NCBI GenBank assembly: GCA_961205875.1 | Contig: OY540820.1 | Coordinates: 1,674,001 to 1,738,000, forward strand | Source of the DNA: Sialis fuliginosa | Lineage: Eukaryota; Arthropoda; Insecta; Megaloptera; Sialidae | Length of the DNA: 64,000 nt | Direction of reading: 5' to 3' | Shown: positions 56,212 through 64,000 of the stretch, in pieces | How positions within the stretch are numbered: the first letter of the stretch is position 1 | How the letters are laid out: every line of letters begins with the position of its first letter | Notes under the pieces: model-generated | Told to the model about the DNA's origin: nothing | Databases searched by the model: none | Seen by the model: the letters and a program-made list of their open reading frames with translations, nothing else | Made by a program: the position numbers and the translations under genes

Positions 56212-57026
56212 AACATCTGCCAAGTAAATGCACAGTGCTTCCTCGTGCTAAATTCACTAAAACCGATAGTGTTCAGATAAATTGCCTGGCATTGGTTAAC
56301 CATTTAATTTTTATACAAATATTAAAAAATCTTAGTTCGAATTTTTTCTTAAAACGCACCTGAATATTTTTTCATATATTTTTAATTTTTTGACAATTTC
56401 AATCTAAATCTTAATTTATGCAAATGTCAAAATGACATTTAAAACGTCAAAGTGACATTTAAAACGCCAAAGTGACATTTAAAACGTCAAAATGACACTT
56501 AATATATGATATATCCAATCAAATATCAATTTAGAAAAACAAAACACGAATTTTTAAAATAAATTGAGATAAATCTTTGTAAGGGAATATTTTACAACAA
56601 ACGTAGTAGACCCATATTATAGGAAATTTAATTCTCTACAAAAAATATTCTATAAAATTTTCTCGTAACATGTGTCGTTCTTGAGATATCTTGAAAAAAT
56701 AAATATTTTGGGGTATCACTCCTCCCCCTTACACACGATTTTAATGATTTTGAAATGGGACCGTCCTCAAACCAAACCCAACCATCCGACCAAGTTTCAA
56801 TAATATCGGTTCAGTGGTTCATGAGTTATGCGTGTGACAAAGATTCAGGGGACAGACGGACACACGGACACACGGACGGACAGACAGACAGACACGGAAC
56901 GAAAAGTGTTTGTCTTGACGTGAAACGGATAAATAAATTTAAAATTTTGAAATTGGAGAACTTTTTTTTTGTCTCAATCTGAAACGATCACATAGCTTCT
57001 CGTATCTTCGATATTGCGAGGAAGCA
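56212..57026 (+). mobile_element. Family A copy, full length (reference copy)
   Basis: It runs from AACATCTGCCAAGTAAATGC to GATATTGCGAGGAAGCA, 815 bp. Layout: 5' subterminal repeat TGCTTCCTCG (about 56234); a four-unit tandem array of about 21 bp (56424-56505); AACATGTGTCGTTCTTGAGA; CCAAGTTTCAATAATATCGG; the GACA tract (56850-56893); then the 3' stem-loop GCTTC-TCG-TATC / GATA-TTG-CGA-G-GAAGC ending in CGAGGAAGCA, complement of the 5' repeat. This is the DINE-1/HINE layout of Helentron-type rolling-circle elements. Non-coding; mobilisation would need an autonomous Helentron elsewhere. It adjoins the gypsy fragment. Confidence 0.9.
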
Positions 57027-57318
57027 ATTAACAAATAAATTAATACAAAAATGTCGAAAAAACGATCACATTATCCTTTACCAGATATAGAAATAGTGAA
57101 ATCTAAATTGTCAGGTGCACAATATTTGTCATCTCTAGATACTAGTTCAGGATTCTGGATGATCCCGTTAGATAACGAAAGTTCAAAATTATGTTGTTTT
57201 AATACGCCTCTTGGTAGATATAAATTTTGTAGACTTCCTTATGGAATTAAATCAGCTCCAGAAATTTTTCAGAGAATAATAGCAGATTATTTAAAGATAT
57301 TGAAAAAGTAATGATATA
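57027..57318 (+). pseudogene. Gypsy reverse transcriptase, N-terminal palm/fingers part
   Basis: The frame from 57051 (coding sense may begin right at 57027) shows HYPLPDI, then LDTSSGFWMIPL (the first catalytic Asp motif, LD-x2-SGFW), then GRYKFCRLPYGIKSAPEIFQ, the RLP.G-x-x-x-AP-x-x-FQ motif of gypsy RTs. A one-base frameshift near 57294 sends the frame into a stop at 57309. The next motif (the YxDD box) lies beyond the insertion at 57319. The ATG at 57051 is unlikely to be a native start, because pol is normally part of a longer polyprotein. Confidence 0.9.
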
Positions 57319-59310
57319 TGGGTAGTTCTACAAACGAGGGAATTTTGGACGGCCCGACTTATTTTGTATATTAATATTTTGTAAAATACATTTTTTCTTG
57401 ATGGAAACTGTAAACTATTACTGCGCCTAGCATGCCAATGAAAATAACCCCGTTTTGAAATATATTTTTTATAAAAAATAACACTTAAAATGTGAAATTC
57501 TCAGTCTCCTGGCATGTCACTTCTCGGAAGTGAAAGTTATCAGACTAAATAAGTATTGTTTCTGAATGTATAAAAAAAAATTACACTGCAGTAGTAATCT
57601 ATAATATTGGTACTTTTTTATTGTGTAAATAATTTTTGAATTTTTTTATATTTTCTTTAAGAAATATTCTATTGAATTTTGTCGTTCGATTTTTTCATCA
57701 TTCTCCTGTCGAACCAAAACACTTAAAAAATATAGAGAATTTATATTCCGATCAAATCATTGTTTGTCATAGTCATTAATTAAAATATAATAAATAAAAT
57801 ACTGTACATGTTTTAACTTAATTTGAGGTTGTATCAATTAACTCAGTTAACGTTGTAAGCAAAATCGTACATTGTCCAGTCAATTTCTCAGTCTCCTGGT
57901 CACCATTTTCGTGAAAAATACTGTGGATATAAGTAATTTTTTAGTTGTATGAGTTGTACATATGTTTTCTTGTGATAGAGGACTTGTTTTTTTTAATATA
58001 AAACGTTATTTTGCCGATTTTTAAGGAATATGTAAAAAATTCTGTCTCCTGGTCTCAGTCTCCTGGCAGCTCTAAAAACGGAATTGGACTTAAATAATGT
58101 AAAAAAATTAGGTAAATATCATTTGAATACGGACTTCGTTTGTTTTTTAACAATTTTTATTATTTATAAAAAAATTTTTTTTATAAACAAATCAAAATAT
58201 TTTCTACCTACTCAATAATTAATATTGTGAATAGATTGTTTTAATATCAACGAATTGCTGTTTTAAATGTCTACCTATGTCTTTTAACAATTTGTATTGT
58301 TTATAACAAATTTAATTTGTTATAAACAAATAAAAATATTTTCTACCTACTCAATAATTAATTTGTGAATTATTGTTTTAATATCAACGAATAGTTGTTT
58401 TATATGACTTCAAAATACTTTTATGTTATTGCAAATGACTTTTTTTATTATGTGAGTGTAATTCTACAGGAATTTCATTTTTTTTTAAATTTTATTCGCA
58501 GTAGTGGCCAAATGTAACATTTTTAAATTACAAAAAACGATATTTTAACTTATTTAACAGATTTTGGCATATGTTCACAAGAAAGTAAATAAAAATGTCT
58601 ACAATTAAAAAAAAAATTACCCTACGCCGTTTTCTCATTAAATGGCGAGCTTTTCCATTTTTTTCAAAAATGATCGATTGTGGGTGTAAAAATCAAATTT
58701 TATTTTTGAAAATTTTATCATGTATTTATAACATAAAAATACATATTTCTTATTATTTTCGTAAGTATCCCTTCATTTTTACGTTAATTATTGCATTATT
58801 AGTGATAAAAAAAGTTTTTCGAATTTATTTTTATTTTTGAGGTTATGATGCGTTTAAAAAGTAACGCTACCTATGCAGTTCTATAGTCTATTAACTTATA
58901 AGTATTTTAGTATTTTTTTTTATTTTCCTACGACCTATAGAACCGGAGATATTTCAAAAACAGTGTAGCGACACACTTGAAATGTATCAAAAATGCACAA
59001 TTATGCAATTTTCTCGGGACGCACATGGTCGATTTTTCCAAATTTTTGATTTTCAACTCATCTTCGAATATATAAAGAGAAAATCCAAAAAAATCCAACT
59101 TCCTGAATGCATCACTTCAAAATGCTAATTTCCCTCTACTAATATCTCTTTTTAATGGCCATAAAATTTTTAATTTTTTGACTGGCCACTTTCAGATAGT
59201 GTGAAAAATGTCATCAACTTGAAATAAAACTACTTGCCAAAGCTTATGCATGAAAAAAATTTCGTGCCGGAATTAACTCCATTTTCTTCCTTGGTGTGTA
59301 GAATTACCCA
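57319..59310. mobile_element. 1.99-kb TA-target element inside RT
   Basis: The TIR TGGGTAGTTCTACA at the left faces TGTAGAATTACCCA at the right, with TA duplicated (57317-57318, 59311-59312). Removing the element plus one TA restores the RT reading frame. Inside are a tandem pair of about 130 bp (58139-58268, 58280-58408; CTACCTACTCAATAATTAAT in both) and four copies of CAGTCTCCTGG or GTCTCCTGG (57503, 57887, 58045, 58058). Its 58682-59143 part recurs at 13612. No transposase; Tc1/mariner-like by target. Flanking AT repeats leave 2-6 bp of TSD ambiguity. Confidence 0.75.
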
Positions 59311-60644
59311 TATATAGATATTTTAATATGGGGTAAAACAAAATATGAACATGATATAAGATTGAAAAAAGTATTAGAAAGAGCGAAAGAAATAAATTTA
59401 AAATTTAATAAAAAAAAGTGTAAAATAGCTCAACAAGAAATAAATTATCTGGGTCATATATTTTGTAATAAAGGTGTAAAAGCTGATGAATCAAAGGGCA
59501 GAGCAATAAAAGAAATGCCAAATCCAAAATGCACAAAAGATTTGCAACGTTTCCTTGGTTGGTATGATTAATTATTTAGGTCCTTATATTAAGAATTTAT
59601 CAGAAAAAACTATTAAGAAATTTATTAAAAAAGGAAATTGCATGGCAATGGGATGAAAATTTTTAAAAAGAATTTGATAATTTAAAAAAAATAGTATCAA
59701 GCACACCTGTTTTAGCTTATTTTGATATGAATAAACCAATTACTATGTCAGTAGATGCTTCTCAAAATGCAGTAGGTATTACTATTATGCAAGAAAACAG
59801 ACCATGTTCATTTGCATCAAAAACATTAACATCAAGTCAACAAAATTATGCTCAAATCGAGAAAAAATTGTATGCAATAATGTTCGGATGTGAAAAATTT
59901 CATCAATATATCTATGGTCAAGTAGTAAAAGTTCAAACTGATCATCAACCTTTAGTTACTTTATTTAAGAGGCAATTACATGCAGTACCTACTAGATTAC
60001 AAAGAATAATGTTAAAAATTTTGAAATATGATTTAAAAGTAGAGTATGTTCCAGGAAAATATTTATATATAGCAGATACATTATCGAGAGCAGCGTTAGA
60101 TGAGCCACAAGAAGATCCAATAGAAGAAGAAATTATCATGCATGTAGAATTATTAAAATCTAATTTATCAATAACTGATGAAAAACTTGAAATTATTAAA
60201 AATGAAACTAAAAAGGATGCTGTCCTACAGAAAATCAAAGAATATTATACAAATGGTTGGCCAGTAAATAAAAAATTAACAGAACCTATAGTATTACCTT
60301 ATAATTTTAGACAAGACTTACATATTATAGATGATTTAATATTTAAAAATTATAGTTTGGTTATTCCAATGACATTAAGAAAAGAAATGTTAACTGTAAT
60401 ACATGAAGGACATATGGTAATACAAAGATGTATTGATCAAGTAAGAAATATAATATTTTGGCCTTATATTAATAATGAAATAAAAAATTTAGTTTTGAGT
60501 TGTGAACTATGTATGTTTGAAATATCATAATAATAATTATTATTAATCAGAGACAAACATTAATACCTCATTCATTACCAAATAATCCTTGGGAGAAAGT
60601 TGGAGTAGATATTTTTCAAATACAAAATAAAACATATTTATTAG
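59311..60644 (+). pseudogene. Gypsy RT C-terminus, RNase H and integrase zinc finger
   Basis: The sequence begins at the YxDD box, which reads Y-I-D-I-L, so one Asp codon is missing. Then come KKVLERAKEINLKFNKKKC and INYLGHIF (RT thumb/connection). A frameshift lies near 59556 and a TAA stop at 59664-59666. The long frame 59727-60530 (267 codons) holds RNase H: VDAS, an IEKKLYA Glu, TDHQPL and ADTLSRA. It is followed by the integrase H2C2 region (IHEGHM..FWPYI..CELC). A stop and frame change occur in an (ATA/ATT)n patch at 60528-60545, before PWEKVGVDIF, the first Asp of the integrase core. The frame change makes the product non-functional. Confidence 0.92.
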
Positions 60645-61360
60645 TAGAGATTGGAAAAATAGTTTTTCAACTATTGCAAAAAATGCAACTATTATAATTT
60701 TTATTACATATCTCCATCGATTTCAGAAAACTGGTTTGATTGAACCCAATTTGAAATCAACTATTTGCAACTATTTTACCTTTCCAACTATTTTTAAACT
60801 ATTTTCCTTTTTTATCCAACGTTTAAAATTTTGTATTGAAAAAAAGTCATAAAGACAAATTTTTAAATAATTCTAATTATTAATTTTTTTTTCAAAAAAA
60901 TAAAAAATATTATACATGTTTATAGATAATAAACATAATATATATTTCTTGCGATTTCCTAATAATTATGAGTTTTATTCATACAATTCTTTGTAGATTT
61001 TTTTAGTTTTATATATTTTTATAAATACATTTTGTCTATTATACAGATATTTTTTAATAGATATTTATGTTGTGTTTCTACATATTTATTTGTTTAATTA
61101 TTTTTTTAGCTTCTAAAATCTATCTAGAATCGACCATGACATGTTTTCCTCGAAAATTTTGGATTTGACATTTTTTACTAATACGTTGGTTTCACTAAAT
61201 TATTGAATAAATCGAAAAAAAAATATTATTGTAAAAAAAATTGTAACTATTTCACAGCTATTTTGATTAAAAACAACTATTTGCCAACTATTTTACAGAA
61301 AAAAAATCAACTATATAGTAACTATTTCATTTAAAATTACAACTATTTTTCCAATCTTTA
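60645..61360. mobile_element. hAT-type MITE inside integrase, TSD TTTATTAG
   Basis: The TIR TAGAGATTGGAAAAATAG faces the complement of TAAAGATTGGAAAAATAG. A perfect 8-bp TSD TTTATTAG lies at 60637-60644 and 61361-61368; it fits the nTnnnnAn bias of hAT targets. Removing the element and one TSD rejoins the integrase frame exactly. It is 716 bp, rich in ATAGTT/AACTAT words, with no transposase. Relatives are at 16477 and 28406. Confidence 0.9.
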
Positions 61361-61850
61361 TTTATTAGCTATAGATTATTTATCGAAATATTTCGAAATG
61401 ACATTACTAAGTACAGGATACAATGTCAACGCAGTTGTCATACATTTAAAATCAATCTTTGCACGTCATGGTATACCACTAATTTTAATAACGGATGGAG
61501 GACCACCATTCAATTCAAAGAGTTTTAAAGATTTTTCAAAGGAATGGGATTTTAAGCACATATTCAGCAGTCCGCATTATCCAAGAAGTAATGGTCAGGT
61601 AGAAAGGAGTATACAGATAGTAAAGAAAACATTTAAAAAAATGCATAGATTTAGATCAAGATCCATATATAGCAATATTACAATTGAGAAATACAACAAA
61701 AGGTCAATTAGCTTCGCCAGCACAGTTATTAATGTCTAGACAATTACGTACAAAAATACCTATTAAAACAGAAACTTTTAAACCGAAAGTGGTCAATTTT
61801 AAAGAATACGAGCTACAAAGAGATAATTATAAAGAAAGAATGAAAAAATA
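61361..61850 (+). pseudogene. Gypsy integrase catalytic core
   Basis: The frame 61369-61739 contains IDYLSKY, then ITDGGPPF (second catalytic Asp; most gypsies have SDNGPQF), then SPHYPRSNGQVERS with the catalytic Glu. The first Asp lies before the hAT insertion, so DDE is complete over the two pieces. A one-base frame change in an A-run near 61640 moves the sequence into the frame at 61684-61850, which has SPAQLLMSRQLRTKIP, a conserved block C-terminal to the core. The frame runs directly into the TA insertion at 61851. Confidence 0.92.
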
Positions 61851-63604
61851 CACTCATCCAAACAATTAAAGGAACTAGAATTTAAACATTTTTTTTGGGT
61901 GTTTTTTGAAGTGCTGTATCTTTGTGAAAAATGGTCGTATCGAAATAAAACAAAAAACATTTTAAAGCGTCAAGTTTCTAGTTTTGAGATTTTTTAGCAT
62001 AATTTTTTTTGAGTTACGGTTATCGCGCAATCAAAAGAAATAGTGGGACACAAAAATTTTCCAATTTTTTAAATTTTTTTTAAGGGTCCTCGGGCTTGGA
62101 AAAATTTTTTTCAGTTAAACCAATGCATTGGTCAGTTAACTTGCTTATTCAGCCTTAACTTGTTTTTTTTGGTCTCTCTCAATTTTTTTTTGCCGAGATA
62201 TATAAATGAAAAATATAAAATATATAAATGATAAATGAACTAATGATTAAATAGTAAATTTAAGGGCAGTTTTAAAAACTTGAATAAATTTCCTACAAGA
62301 CCCTTTCATGACTTTATTAGAAAATTTTTTTTTTTTACCCTCATCATTAGTTTGAAAAAGTACAAAAAAATGACCTTTTATGGTCTTTTAGTAAATCTAT
62401 CGCTACTTTACAAATATTGATGGGAAGACTAATGTTGCCAGGTATTTTTACAGCTTAATGTATCCCCAACAGTCCTGTAAATTTTGAAATTGATCCATCG
62501 AACCGTTTTTCCGAACCGACTGATCAAATTTTGCTTGCGTATTAATTCGATTCCAGCATGCGAGACAAAATTATTTTACAATTTGGTACGGTTCCCGCTG
62601 CGAAAGAATTAATTAATGCAATTAATTCAAGATGAATAAAATTATGGTACGCAAAAGCCGAATCGTGTCAAAAATGAGTCATTATTGTTTCTTGAAATTT
62701 TTTAAAAATTTTGAAAAAAAAATTCAAAATTTAAAAAAAAATTATTTTTTTAATTTTTTGGAATTTTTTTTCTCCATTTCAAATTTAACAAGTAACTAAT
62801 GCAAAACTGTAAAAAAAATCAAAAATCTAAAATCGTTTTCTTCATTTTGATGATGATTACACAATGTTCCAGTCTGTTACACAATACACATGTTCCTTTA
62901 ATTGTTTTGTAAAACTTTGATCAATCGGTCCGGAAAAACGGTTCGATAGATCAATTTCAAAATTTACAGGACTTTTGGGGGTACATTAAGCTGTAAAAAT
63001 ACCTGGCAACATTAGTCTTTCCATCAATATAAAGTAGCGATAGATTTACTAAAAGAACATAAAAGGTCATTTTTTTGTACTTTTTCACACTAATGGTGAG
63101 GGTAAAAAAATTTTTTTTCTAATAAAGCATGAAAGGGGCTTGTAGGAAATTTATTCAAGTTTTTAAAACTGCCCTTAAATTGACTATTTAATCATTAGTT
63201 GCTGATATATTCATGATCGAAGACAAAAGAATCATTTTTCATTTAAAAGCAGATATCTCGGCGAATAAAAATTGAAAGAGACCAAAAAAAAACCAAATTA
63301 AAGCTGAATAAACAAGTTAACTGAGCAATGCATTGGTTTAACTGAAAAAAATTTTCCCAAGCCCGAGGACCCTTAAAATTTTTTTAAAAAATTGGAAAAT
63401 TTTTGTGTCCCACTATTTCTTTTGATTGCTCGATAACCGTAACTCAAAAAAAAATTATGCTAAAAAATCTCAAAACTAGAAACTTGACGCTTTAAAATGC
63501 TTTTTATTTTATTTCGATACGACCATTTATCACAAAGATACAGCACTTCAAAAACACCCCAAAAAATGTTTAAATTCTTGTTCCTTTAATTGTTTGGATG
63601 AGTG
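61851..63604. mobile_element. 1.75-kb palindromic TA element inside integrase
   Basis: The arms of about 680 bp start CACTCATCCAAACAATTA and end with the complement, TAATTGTTTGGATGAGTG. TA is duplicated at 61849-61850 and 63605-63606. The central 62526-62920 is unique. Removal with one TA restores the integrase frame. Mirror phrases include AACCAATGCATTGGTCAGTT / AACTGAGCAATGCATTGGTT and GGGACACAAAAATTTTCCAA / TTGGAAAATTTTTGTGTCCC. No transposase; Tc1/mariner-like target. A single arm lies at 55417. Confidence 0.9.
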
Positions 63605-63889
63605 TATTATAACAAAGGTACAGTAGAATTAAAAGAATTAGAAGAAGGAGAAAAAGTAATGTTTAAGAAAATGCCAACAAAGGAATGGATACCAGGCAAA
63701 ATACAGAGAAAATGTATAGAACCAAGATCATATATAATCGAATCAGAAGGAGGAACATATAGAAGAAATAGAGAACAGATACTAAAATCAATTTTGAAAG
63801 ATGATAATAGTCGGATAAATAAATTTAAAGAAACAATTAATATATGTCCTATAAGAATAATAAATAAACCTATAAGATTTAGAGATTAG
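63605..63889 (+). pseudogene. Gypsy integrase C-terminal domain
   Basis: The frame ends at TAG 63887-63889. It contains KELEEGEKVMFKK (start of the GPY/F-type module), EWIPGKI, then EPRSYIIESEGGTYRRNR, the conserved C-terminal integrase block (W-x-PG-x-I ... PRSY-x-V-x-x-x-G ... RRNR). No chromodomain and no env frame follow before the polypurine tract. Confidence 0.9.
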
Positions 63890-63953
63890 ATTATAAGTTA
63901 AATATAAGAAAATGTATACCTAGTTGTTTAATTAATTTTTAAGATTTTAATTT

Positions 63954-64000
63954 AAAAAAAGGGGGCATGTTGTATGTAGTGTTCTTAGGTTGGTAGATAT
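63954..64000 (+). other. Polypurine tract and start of the 3' LTR
   Basis: AAAAAAAGGGGG (63954-63965) lies 65 bases after the pol stop codon, and TGTTGTATGTAGTG starts at 63968. A purine run followed shortly by TGTT is the normal plus-strand primer and LTR start of gypsy elements. The LTR continues beyond the window. It is unlike the solo LTRs at 11761 and 43608. Confidence 0.8.

Larger units (their letters stand above)
57027..64000 (+). mobile_element. Ty3/gypsy retrotransposon, 5'-truncated, with three insertions
   Basis: The order is partial reverse transcriptase, RNase H, integrase, polypurine tract, start of 3' LTR, all on the plus strand. That gene order is Ty3/gypsy. Gag, protease, the 5' LTR and the first part of RT are missing; the element begins abruptly at the end of family A. 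No env-like frame follows integrase. It is broken by insertions at 57319-59310, 60645-61360 and 61851-63604, and by several frameshifts and stops. It is not functional. Confidence 0.9.

Noticed and set aside
1840..56893. Numerous GACA/GACG tetranucleotide tracts as independent microsatellites
   Set aside because: Each is embedded at the same position in family A or B copies, so they are components of those elements.
16157..56982. Recurrent frames containing SYACDKDSGD (16157, 18441, 44444, 56755)
   Set aside because: All read through the same non-coding phrase of family A (ATGAGTTATGCGTGTGACAAGGATTC) and the GACA tract; not a protein family.
57051..63889. A retroviral or errantivirus identity with env for the gypsy element
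   Set aside because: The polypurine tract follows integrase by only 65 bases, leaving no room for an env gene, and the 5' half is absent.
1..64000. CRISPR arrays, rRNA and tRNA genes
   Set aside because: No regularly spaced direct repeats with unique spacers, no rRNA wording and no tRNA B-box or cloverleaf was seen; the DNA is eukaryotic.

Overview
This window is AT-rich nuclear DNA from an animal, most likely an insect or another arthropod. It has no operons or dense coding. It contains a mariner transposase remnant, a decayed Ty3/gypsy retrotransposon, many terminal-inverted-repeat (TIR) elements, and a dispersed family with the DINE-1/HINE (Helentron-type) layout known from arthropods: subterminal inverted repeats, an internal (GACA)n tract and a 3' stem-loop. 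The species cannot be told from the sequence. Almost everything recognisable is mobile DNA, much of it nested, with target-site duplications (TSDs) that still show who jumped into whom.

Repeat family names are used only here. Family A is the HINE-like family (14 or more pieces). Family B begins GGGCCC, has a (GACA)n tract and ends GTTGAGCTTTATAT. Family C is the element around 6.0-7.7 kb with CCACGCGAGCGAAGC near its end. Family D has TIR TAAGGTAAAGGCACCAG. Family F carries a (CA)n tract and TCTTTCTGAAAATAGTG. Other classes are identified by TSD: hAT-like (8 bp), PIF/Harbinger-like (TWA), Tc1/mariner-like (TA), MULE-like (9 bp) and solo LTRs (5 bp).

Layout. 0-5 kb: a foldback, family A, and a hAT-type element (2738-4437) holding two further elements. 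5-9.7 kb: families B and C and unassigned DNA. 9.7-13.1 kb: a hAT element with family A inside it, a TA element, two Harbinger-like MITEs, a solo LTR and family D. 13.1-19.1 kb: a tandem duplication, a hAT MITE and several family A copies. 19.1-25.9 kb: a 1.7-kb foldback with its empty site preserved elsewhere in the window, and a deleted mariner. 26-32 kb: families F, A, D and B, plus a hammerhead-ribozyme-like motif. 32.4-37.1 kb: family D, split by a hAT element, itself split by a palindrome with near-identical 1.9-kb arms. 37.3-45.9 kb: a GATC-rich foldback, MITEs, a palindrome and a solo LTR inside family A. 46-50.1 kb: the least repetitive part and the only place with host-gene-like signals, including a three-exon THAP-like reading frame on the minus strand. 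50.5-56 kb: a foldback with a MULE-like insertion, a pogo-like remnant and a perfect 129-bp-arm hairpin. 57.0-64.0 kb: the gypsy pol region, broken by three insertions, ending in a polypurine tract and the start of the 3' LTR.

No complete functional gene is certain. No rRNA, tRNA or CRISPR was seen. Coordinates of decayed repeats are good to about 5-20 bases; TIR elements with TSDs are placed to the base.
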